Shown here: piece after piece, positions 57,932 through 64,000 of the stretch
How the letters are laid out: the number at the start of each line of letters is the position of its first letter
Numbering within the stretch: the first letter of the stretch is position 1
NCBI RefSeq assembly: GCF_036327775.1
Contig: NZ_CP109598.1
Span: forward strand, 2,356,001-2,420,000
DNA length: 64,000 nt
Reading direction: 5' to 3'
DNA from: Streptomyces sp. NBC_01498
GTDB lineage: Bacteria; Actinomycetota; Actinomycetes; Streptomycetales; Streptomycetaceae
Translations under genes and position numbers: made by a program
The notes under the pieces: model-generated
Database searches by the model: none
The model's input: the letters and a program-made list of their open reading frames with translations, nothing else
What the model was told of the DNA's origin: nothing

Positions 57932-58459
57932 TCAGTCCATCGGCATGGTGGTGCTCCTGGTCGCCTCGCCCAGGTCGAAGATCGGCAGTATCGAGGGGAT
58001 CTCCACCTCGGCCGTGACCTCGTAGTCCTCGGCACCGGGCTGGGAGGTGAACGTCGTGCCCTGGGCGAGCCAGTCGCTCATCGAGGACTCGCCCACCTGC
58101 TGCCAGCCCGCGTCGTACTGGGAGGCGGCGCGGGCGGCGGCCCGGGAGGCCGTACCCGCCTGCTGGACCGCGTAGGCGGCGATGCCGAGCTGGATGACGG
58201 CGAGGCCGGCGATGAGCAGGATGAAGACGGTGCCGGCGAGTTCGATCGCCGCCTGGCCGCCGTCGGACCGGTACGCGCGGCGCGGGTGCCCGTCCCGTAC
58301 GGGGGCGTCCTTCCGTACCGGGGTGTCCTGCCGTACGGGGGCGTCGTGCGGCAGGGCGGTGTCCTGCCACCCGGCGGTGTCGTGCTGTACGGCGGCCTCG
58401 TGCCGTACGGCGTCCCGCGCCCGTACCGCGTCCTCGCCCCGGAGCTTTCGGTTCACCAT
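57932..58459 (-). CDS. TadE-like pseudopilin with extended N-terminus
   Basis: 175 residues. The prepilin-like segment is DGG-QAAIELAGTVFILLIAGL, with Glu at +5 (E73). Before it is a ~66-residue charged leader with degenerate repeats (DTALPHDAPVRQDTPVRKDAPVRDG). After it is an exported domain with Ala-rich helix (SRAAARAASQYDAGWQQVGES). The leader is much longer than in most TadE proteins; GTG or TTG starts nearer the hydrophobic segment would shorten it. Confidence 0.85.
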   Translation of the reverse strand: MVNRKLRGEDAVRARDAVRHEAAVQHDTAGWQDTALPHDAPVRQDTPVRKDAPVRDGHPRRAYRSDGGQAAIELAGTVFILLIAGLAVIQLGIAAYAVQQAGTASRAAARAASQYDAGWQQVGESSMSDWLAQGTTFTSQPGAEDYEVTAEVEIPSILPIFDLGEATRSTTMPMD

Positions 58460-58462
58460 GGG

Positions 58463-58906
58463 TCAGCTCTCCCTCGGCGCGGCGGCCTTGCCGGTGACAT
58501 TGACGTCGATGTCGAAGCCCGGGAAGAGGATCGGTACGTCGAGCTCGACCTCCGCCCGGACGAGGTCGTTCTCCTCCTCGGCCCAGCAGTCGATGCCGGC
58601 GATGTCCCACGAGTCCGGCAGGTCTTCCTCCGCCGCGTCCGTGCACTCGTCGATCCGGCTGTTCTCCGCCACCGTCGCGGCGCGGACCGCCTCGTCGGCG
58701 GCGTTGCCCGCGAGGGAGAAGGTGTAGCCGACGAGCGCGCCCTGCCAGAGCAGGATCAGGACGGCCAGGATGAGCGGCACCATTCCGGTGAACTCGACGG
58801 CGGCCTGGCCCCGGTCGTCCCGCGTCCGGCCCCGGCGCGGCGTGTCACCGCGGGGCGCGGTCACCGCTGCGCCCTCGTCCGGCGTCTCTGCTGTTGGATT
58901 GCTCAT
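58463..58906 (-). CDS. tadE: TadE-like pseudopilin
   Basis: 147 residues. The prepilin site is DRG-QAAVEFTGMVPLIL (G33, E38 at +5), followed by a membrane helix and an exported domain with two cysteines (DECTDAAEEDL and IDCWAEEEND) that may pair. A minor pseudopilin of the Tad system. The next gene on the strand starts 3 bases away. Confidence 0.9.
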   Translation of the reverse strand: MSNPTAETPDEGAAVTAPRGDTPRRGRTRDDRGQAAVEFTGMVPLILAVLILLWQGALVGYTFSLAGNAADEAVRAATVAENSRIDECTDAAEEDLPDSWDIAGIDCWAEEENDLVRAEVELDVPILFPGFDIDVNVTGKAAAPRES

Positions 58907-58971
58907 GGTTCAACGTGCCCCCTCAGCTCGTCGGCCTGTCGGCCACGCGGGTCTGCCCGCTGCCTGGTCCA

Positions 58972-60219
58972 CTACTTCGTCCGCCCGCGCCGGACCCCGA
59001 CGGAGCCCCGGTCCCCCTTGAGCTTCCCCTGTTTCCGGTCGCCTTCGGGGGCCTTCACCAGGCCCAGTTCCCCGGCGAGCGCCCAGAGCGCCTGCTTCAC
59101 GGTCGACTTGGACTCCAGGTCCTGCATGCGGCCGGCGTCGACCACCGCGTGCAGCTCCTTGAAGTTCGCCGGGATCACGACCCGCGACACCTTGGTGCTG
59201 GTGATCTTCTCGATGAGCGGCGGCTGGATCTCGGTGTTCCGCATGTAGCGGTTGACCACGATCGTGGTCTCCTCCGCCTTGCGGATCTGGAGCCGGTCCC
59301 AGAGGCGCACCATGCGCTTGGCCGCCCGCACCGCCACCACGTCGGGGGTGGTCAGCAGCAGGGTGGTGTCCGCCATCTCGATCGCCGCCGCGTTCGCGCT
59401 CGTCGTCTGCGTGCCGCAGTCGACGATGACGACCTCGTAGCGGTTGCGCAGCGCGCTGACGATCTGGCGTACGGACCGGTCGTTGATCTCCTCGCCCCGC
59501 TCGCCCTCGCCCGGCGCGAGCAGCAGCCCGATCCCGGTCGGGTGGGTGAAGACCGCGTCCTGGAGCACGCGGGGCGAGATGTCCTGGATGGTGGCGAGGT
59601 CCACGATGGAGCGGCGGAACTGCACGTCCAGGTACGAGGCGACGTCGCCGGCCTGGAGATCCAGATCGGCGAGCGCCACCGTCATGCCCGACGTCCGCGC
59701 GGCGAGGGCGAGTTGGACGGCGGCGACCGTCGTACCGACCCCGCCCTTCGCCCCGCTCACGGTCACGACGGTGCCGCCGGGACCGGTGAACACGTCGCCG
59801 CCGTGCCCGAGATGGCGCCGTACGCCCACGGACCAGGCCGCGGCGGCCTGGACGCGCTGGGCGAGTTCCTCGTACGAGAGGGGGAGCCCGACCAGTCCCC
59901 GGGCGCCGGAGTCCATCGCGGCCGAGAAGAGGCCGGGGCTGGCGTCGGCGGTGACCAGGATGACCCCGACCGCCGGGAAGCGGAGGGCCACCTCCCGGAT
60001 CAGCTCAAGGGCCGGCACGGGGCCGATCCGCTCGTGCACCAGGACGACTTCGGGCAGTTCGTCGATCGACTCGGCGGCCAGCCGGGCCAGGGTGTCGATC
60101 AGCGAGGTCGAGTCGCCGACCGGCCCGGCCGGCTCCGCGTCGGGCAACTGGCTGAGCAGTGTGGTGATCGATCTGGCGGCGTCGGCATCACCGACCACCG
60201 GGAGGAGTCTGGTCGTCAT
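58972..60219 (-). CDS. cpaE: CpaE/TadZ-like P-loop ATPase
   Basis: 415 residues. A receiver-like N-terminal domain (about 1-130, lacking a clear phosphoacceptor pocket) is followed by a ParA/MinD-type ATPase with the deviant Walker A KGGVGTT (158-164). TadZ/CpaE proteins place the Tad machine in the cell. It starts 8 bases after the cpaB-like stop. Confidence 0.92.
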   Translation of the reverse strand: MTTRLLPVVGDADAARSITTLLSQLPDAEPAGPVGDSTSLIDTLARLAAESIDELPEVVLVHERIGPVPALELIREVALRFPAVGVILVTADASPGLFSAAMDSGARGLVGLPLSYEELAQRVQAAAAWSVGVRRHLGHGGDVFTGPGGTVVTVSGAKGGVGTTVAAVQLALAARTSGMTVALADLDLQAGDVASYLDVQFRRSIVDLATIQDISPRVLQDAVFTHPTGIGLLLAPGEGERGEEINDRSVRQIVSALRNRYEVVIVDCGTQTTSANAAAIEMADTTLLLTTPDVVAVRAAKRMVRLWDRLQIRKAEETTIVVNRYMRNTEIQPPLIEKITSTKVSRVVIPANFKELHAVVDAGRMQDLESKSTVKQALWALAGELGLVKAPEGDRKQGKLKGDRGSVGVRRGRTK

Positions 60220-60226
60220 GCGTCCC

Positions 60227-60940
60227 TCACTTGTCCCCTTCGAGCGTGTAGGTGCTCTCTCCGGGGCGCAGCGTCGTGGGGCTGTCGTCGGGAAGCAGAG
60301 CGAGGCGTACGTGCTGGGCGAAGGACTCGGCGTAGGCGACGCGCTGGGCGTCCTTGGTCTTGAGGGCGAAGGTGATGGGAACGGCCTTGATCGGTCCGCC
60401 GCTGCGGCCGCGGTCGTCCTCCTTGGGCTCCAGCGGGGTCAGCGAACCGACGTCGATCACCTTGGCGTTGGGGACGATGATCCGCGACTGGGCCTTGGTC
60501 TCGTCGTTCTCGGCGGCGAAGGTCGCGAAGATGTTGACCAGGTCACCCGCGTTGATCTTGCCCGCGACACCGGTGGCGGCGTCGATCATGATGGCGATCT
60601 CCTGCTCGTCGTTGGCGAGCGCGGGCCGCTTGACCATCATGTCGTCCTGGAGGAGCGACCCCTTCTTGAGCTGGGTGACCGCGATCTTGCCGTTGACGAG
60701 CGACAGGTCGGTCACCGCGTTGTCCGACAGCCAGCGTTTGGGCATCTCTATCTTCTCGAACTGCCCCTCCTCCAGCGCCGTGTACGGCGCGACGTCCGCC
60801 TTCAGCCGGTACGCGGGCACCTCGGGGCCGACCTTCGAATTCACGTCGCTGATCACCGAGAGCACGCCGGCGAAGGCGCCGAAGGCGCAGAGGACGGAGA
60901 GAAGAAGGAGAATGATGCCGCGGCGTTGCCGTGAATTCAT
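60227..60940 (-). CDS. cpaB: CpaB/RcpC-like SAF-domain pilus protein
   Basis: 237 residues. An N-terminal membrane segment (RRGIILLLLSVLCAFGAFAGVL) precedes a SAF/RcpC region (PAYRLKADVAPYTALEEGQFEKIEMPKRW; QLKKGSLLQDDMM; GKINAGDLVNIFATF). RcpC/CpaB-type proteins support pilus assembly or modification outside the membrane. It lies directly upstream of cpaE. Confidence 0.9.
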   Translation of the reverse strand: MNSRQRRGIILLLLSVLCAFGAFAGVLSVISDVNSKVGPEVPAYRLKADVAPYTALEEGQFEKIEMPKRWLSDNAVTDLSLVNGKIAVTQLKKGSLLQDDMMVKRPALANDEQEIAIMIDAATGVAGKINAGDLVNIFATFAAENDETKAQSRIIVPNAKVIDVGSLTPLEPKEDDRGRSGGPIKAVPITFALKTKDAQRVAYAESFAQHVRLALLPDDSPTTLRPGESTYTLEGDK

Positions 60941-61064
60941 GAGCGGGACAACCTCGTTCGAAGACTGGGGCGGGACTGACGGGGCGGGACGGGCACGGGG
61001 CGGGCGGGTCGCCGCACGTCACCGGCCGTCTCCTCCGGTCCGTACGCACCGCCTGGTGGGCGGG

Positions 61065-61943
61065 TTACGACCCGTGGCGCGTTGGTGGTCCTTGACTGAG
61101 GACACCCGGAGCGGGTGTGTGGTTCTCCGCCGACGCGAGTGGCGCGGAACAGAAACCGCAGCGGTCACCGATGAGTTCGAGACCGCACCAGGAACACACC
61201 TCTCGCCGTACGGACGAAACGAGCTGGTAAAGAACGGAGATATCCGGCAGGAACGCGGCGAACTCGACCATCTTGGACGTACCCCACCAGCGCGGGGAAT
61301 CACCCAGGAGTGGCATCTCGTGCACTCCCTGGACCTTCCAGGCGGGCGCGAGGGTCGCCGTCACCCAGTCCGACTGCAATTGTCCTTTTCCGACCAGCAG
61401 TTGAGTGCCGAATTCGGGCCCGGTGAGTTCACCGTTCCCGATCTTGATCAACTGGGGGTCGGGGTTGGCCAGGACACCGAACTGTGACCCGGGCACCCAG
61501 GACTTGGCGTGCGACTTGAGGCTGACGGGGACCCGGTCGAGCTTCGCGACCGAGTTGAGGAGCGCTCCCGCGTGGATGTAGTGGGAGAGCAGCCGGGCGG
61601 CCGACGCGACGACGCCCGCGCTGAAGTCGCAGATCGACAGCTGTCGCAACTGCCGCACGAGGACGGCGAGTCCGAGCGGCGGGAGGTCCAGCTTGAGGAA
61701 CGCGATCCGGTCGCTCTCCAGGACGGAGCGGACGGTGTGCAGTCGCTGTTCGTGCGCCACCGGGAGGGAGGCGGGGTAGACGGCGACGACATAACCGTGC
61801 TGCTCCACCAGGACCTGCATGTCCGCCAGCGCGGCCTCCAGCGGCTGGACATCGGGTGCCTGGAGCAGAGCCGCGGGGGGCGTCTGCTGGTCGGTGGGTG
61901 GCAGCACCAGGTCGTGACTGGTGACAGCTATGGCGGTAGACAC
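61065..61943 (-). CDS. Zinc-ribbon hypothetical protein heading the tad operon
   Basis: 292 residues with no signal peptide or membrane segment. The C-terminal ~45 residues contain a CxxC pair and a second CxxC (VCSWCGLELIGDRCGFCSAPL, near 249-268), a zinc-ribbon pattern. The middle part has no recognised domain. It is the first gene of the minus-strand tad cluster, 124 bases before cpaB. A regulatory or adaptor role is guesswork. Confidence 0.8.
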   Translation of the reverse strand: MSTAIAVTSHDLVLPPTDQQTPPAALLQAPDVQPLEAALADMQVLVEQHGYVVAVYPASLPVAHEQRLHTVRSVLESDRIAFLKLDLPPLGLAVLVRQLRQLSICDFSAGVVASAARLLSHYIHAGALLNSVAKLDRVPVSLKSHAKSWVPGSQFGVLANPDPQLIKIGNGELTGPEFGTQLLVGKGQLQSDWVTATLAPAWKVQGVHEMPLLGDSPRWWGTSKMVEFAAFLPDISVLYQLVSSVRREVCSWCGLELIGDRCGFCSAPLASAENHTPAPGVLSQGPPTRHGS

Positions 61944-62410
61944 CTGCGATCCCCGTTCAGCTCGGCCGTCGGAGTTCCGGCGGCCGCAGATCTTTTCTGC
62001 TGGGTACTGCTGCTCGGTGTTCGGTAGTTCTGTTCGCAGCCGTTCGACTTCGGGCGAGTTCGACTTCGGGCGACTCGCTCATCGTCGACTGCTGCGGAGC
62101 ACTTTATCCACGACTTAGGGCGCAGAGAACACCTCTCCGATGAGAGTGGTTCGCCGGGCACTTCGTAGGCACCACCAAATCGGGCGAAGCAGTCAGGCGT
62201 TAACCCATGTTTCATTTGAAGTTGAAACTAGCCGACCCGGGTGGACGGTGCCAGTTACCCAGGTGGCTTTGGGTCCGGGTTGGGTCCACGGACCCACGCC
62301 AGGGACGTCCGCCCCTCCGTACCCTCCGAGTTCGATTACGTACACGGTCGCCCGCACGCGAACCGCGTACCCGCACCACCGAGTCGCACGGCACCGAGGG
62401 GGACGGTCGG
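61944..62410. promoter_or_regulatory. Divergent promoter region of the tad operon and the pilin-fusion gene
   Basis: This 467-base region separates the minus-strand tad cluster from the plus-strand gene at 62411. It contains a perfect 16-bp tandem duplication (62042-62073) and an AT-richer patch near 62090-62235. A GGGTCC...GGACCC inverted repeat lies near 62271-62295. Promoters in both directions are expected; no boxes were assigned. Confidence 0.55.
62042..62073. repeat. 16-bp perfect tandem duplication upstream of the tad operon
   Basis: GTTCGACTTCGGGCGA occurs twice with no spacer (62042-62057, 62058-62073), about 100 bases upstream of the first tad gene. It may be a regulator-binding direct repeat. 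Confidence 0.6.
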
Positions 62411-63943
62411 ATGAGACGGACAGCGATACGAGGGGGCCCACGGGACGACCGCGGCACCTCCGCCACCGAGTACGCGGGCATGGTGGTGGTCGTCGCGGCC
62501 GTCGTGGGGGCCCTGGTGGGCACCGGCGTGGACACCACCATCGCCGAACAGCTCAAGTGCCTGGTCAGGTTCGGCCCGTGCGACACCGGCGGGGGCGGCG
62601 AGAACCAGGCCGCGCCCAAGACCGACGCCGACTACGAGCCGCCGCTCTGCCAGATCTCCTCGATCAGCGACAAGGCGGGCGCCAAGGGCAAGTTGCTGTT
62701 CATCGAGTGGGGCGAGGAGTACGGCTTCCAGCAGCAGACGTTCCAGTCGAAGACCGACGTGAACGGCGACGGCACGGTCGACGACCGGGACCAGCAGGTG
62801 ATGATGACCTTCACCGACGCCGCGTCCGTCGCCGCCAAGAAGGACTGGAAACCGGGCGCCAAGGTCGGCAAGTTCGGCTCGGACAAGGTGGAACTCGGTG
62901 CGGGGATCAAGGTGACGAACGGCGACACCTGGGTCTTCGACAGCGAGGAGGAGGCCGCGAAGTTCCGGGACGACATCGAGGAACTGAAGACGTACGAGCT
63001 GGCCAACCGGCACTCCAACTCGCGCGGCGGCGGGCTCGGCAACAGCATCCTCTACCTCTTCGACAGCGGCCCGATGTACGAGGAGGAGCAGCTGCGCAAG
63101 CGCATCGAGGAGCGGCTGGGCAACCGTCACATCAGCTACGGCAAGGTCGGCCTGGAGGCCAGCGCCGCCGGTGGTCTGAAGCTGTCGCCCGGCGACGAGA
63201 AGAAGCTCAGCGCGACGCTCGGCGGCAGTTTCAAGTTCTCGCCCGAGGTGACCTGGACCGACAACACCTACCGGAACATCAAGTCGTACACGTACAGCGC
63301 CGCCATCGAGTACACGGGCAAGGTCGGCTACGAGGCGGGGCCGCTGAGCGGCGAGTCGAGCGGCACCACGACGCAGACCGGCACCATCACCGTCAGCCAC
63401 GACAAGACGACCGGTGAGCTGCTGCGCATCGACATGACCCGCACGGTCGAGAAGGGCGCCACCAAGGACGGGGTCACCGTCGGCGGCGACAACGGCAAGG
63501 ACGGCGACGACAAGCGCGGCGGCAGCGGCAGTGTGAAGGGCACGGAGAACCGGACGGGCATCGAGGTCGTGACCAACTCGGTCGTCCTCAAGCCGGGCCC
63601 CGAGGGTGCCGAGCAGCGCGCGATCGCCCAGAAGTGGCTGGACGGCAGCGGCGACAACGCGGCACCGTTCTCCTACATGTTCGACGACCACGCGCCGACG
63701 AAGCGTCCCGGCGCGGACGACCCGTTCGGACAGCTCCTCTTCGACGAGGGCCTGTCGAGCCGCAACACGTACACCGGGCAGACGGAGGCCGCGGAGTACG
63801 GGTTCGAGCTGAACCTGGGTCTGAGCTTCGGCTTCTCGGTCTCCACCGAGAAGAAGGAGGAGAACCTCGACGACGCGCAGTTCCTGGGTGCGCCGCAGGG
63901 GGGCAACCGCAGCTATGTCCCGTACAGCTACTGTGCGAACTGA
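62411..63943 (+). CDS. Flp-like prepilin segment fused to a large exported domain
   Basis: 510 residues from the ATG at 62411. Residues 11-45 copy the Flp pattern: DDRG-TSATEYAGMVVVVAA, so cleavage after G15 leaves Glu at +5 (E20) and Tyr at +6, then a helix ending VGTGVDTTIAEQL, like the pilins' VGTGVDETIANGL. A Gly-rich linker (~57-65) with C50, C57 and C80 leads to ~430 residues with no recognised family. It includes a dockerin/EF-hand-like DVNGDGTVDDRD loop (116-127) and alternating polar beta-like segments. It is divergent from the tad operon. It probably is processed by TadV and exposed on the surface. The function is unknown. Confidence 0.8.
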   Translation: MRRTAIRGGPRDDRGTSATEYAGMVVVVAAVVGALVGTGVDTTIAEQLKCLVRFGPCDTGGGGENQAAPKTDADYEPPLCQISSISDKAGAKGKLLFIEWGEEYGFQQQTFQSKTDVNGDGTVDDRDQQVMMTFTDAASVAAKKDWKPGAKVGKFGSDKVELGAGIKVTNGDTWVFDSEEEAAKFRDDIEELKTYELANRHSNSRGGGLGNSILYLFDSGPMYEEEQLRKRIEERLGNRHISYGKVGLEASAAGGLKLSPGDEKKLSATLGGSFKFSPEVTWTDNTYRNIKSYTYSAAIEYTGKVGYEAGPLSGESSGTTTQTGTITVSHDKTTGELLRIDMTRTVEKGATKDGVTVGGDNGKDGDDKRGGSGSVKGTENRTGIEVVTNSVVLKPGPEGAEQRAIAQKWLDGSGDNAAPFSYMFDDHAPTKRPGADDPFGQLLFDEGLSSRNTYTGQTEAAEYGFELNLGLSFGFSVSTEKKEENLDDAQFLGAPQGGNRSYVPYSYCAN

Positions 63944-63968
63944 TCCCGGGGACAGGAGCACATACGTC

Positions 63969-64000
63969 ATGAGCAGGAAGAACGGCAAGAATTCCGAGGC
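63969..64000 (+). CDS. Start of a gene after the pilin fusion (partial)
   Basis: An ATG at 63969 follows CAGGAG by seven bases or so. The first residues are MSRKNGKNSEA; the window ends after about ten codons. It is 25 bases past the fusion-gene stop, so cotranscription is likely. Nothing can be said about its function. Confidence 0.6.
   Translation, partial: MSRKNGKNSE

Noticed and set aside
55424..59248. A 1,274-codon open frame on the plus strand across the tad genes
   Set aside because: It is antisense to tadB, cpaF and tadE, which have clear motifs. Its composition is shadow-like (Arg, Gly, Val, Asp).

Overview
The window is a high-GC actinobacterial chromosome segment, almost certainly Streptomyces. 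The reasons are GC above 70% with strong GC3 bias, GTG starts with purine-rich Shine-Dalgarno sites, and typical families (WblI-type WhiB protein, DUF6542, DUF4245, DUF1707, polyphosphate glucokinase, class I fumarase next to class II fumarase, a GAF/SpoIIE phosphatase fused to a GHKL kinase domain). All calls are made by reading the sequence; no database search was run.

Layout. (1) 1-7.3 kb: the end of a DNA phosphorothioation island, visibly lower in GC than the rest. It holds dndB-dndC-dndD (minus strand, overlapping starts and stops; dndD runs off the left edge, so dndE is not visible), a divergent dndA cysteine desulfurase, and a convergent phosphorothioation-associated methyltransferase. 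A perfect 7-10-7 inverted repeat lies in the dndA/dndB divergent promoter region and is a plausible DndB operator. (2) 7.5-22 kb: conserved core genes: ychF, DUF6542, ppgK, ispH, an APC permease, xseA-xseB, a nitroreductase, DUF4245, glpX, wblI, DUF1707 and class I fumarase. (3) 22.1-25.5 kb: a tightly coupled three-gene operon (UbiC/chorismate-lyase-like protein, acyl/aryl-CoA ligase with a large Gly-rich tandem-repeat insertion, SDR oxidoreductase) that interrupts the two fumarase genes and looks accessory. (4) 25.8-48.3 kb: secreted SGNH/ricin-lectin hydrolase, fumC, DUF402, a large SpoIIE-type phosphatase, catalase, class A PBP, SPFH protein plus ribbon-helix-helix protein, an ahpD without ahpC/oxyR beside it, AI-2E-type transporter, SLT transglycosylase, PhoH, isoprenyl transferase, aldo/keto reductase, a frameshifted methyltransferase, and DUF192. 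(5) 46.9-64 kb: a tad (tight adherence, Flp-type IVb pilus) locus. It includes prepilin peptidase TadV, two near-identical Flp pilins, OmpA-like protein, lipoprotein, TadG-like protein, a LuxR response regulator with its histidine kinase, TadC, TadB, CpaF/TadA, two TadE-like pseudopilins, CpaE/TadZ, CpaB/RcpC and a zinc-ribbon protein. A divergent gene encodes a 510-residue protein whose N-terminus is a Flp-type prepilin segment fused to a large unknown domain.

How the genes fit together. DndA supplies sulfur from cysteine, DndC (Fe-S, PP-loop) and DndD (SMC-like ATPase) install phosphorothioates, and DndB is the likely repressor. In the tad locus CpaF powers the TadB/TadC platform, TadV should process the Flp and TadE prepilins, CpaE places the machine, and the embedded two-component system probably controls expression. 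The divergent Flp-like fusion protein is the best candidate for an undescribed pilus-associated surface or tip protein. Two genes carry single-base shifts in G/C homopolymers, which are either pseudogenes or residual sequencing errors.
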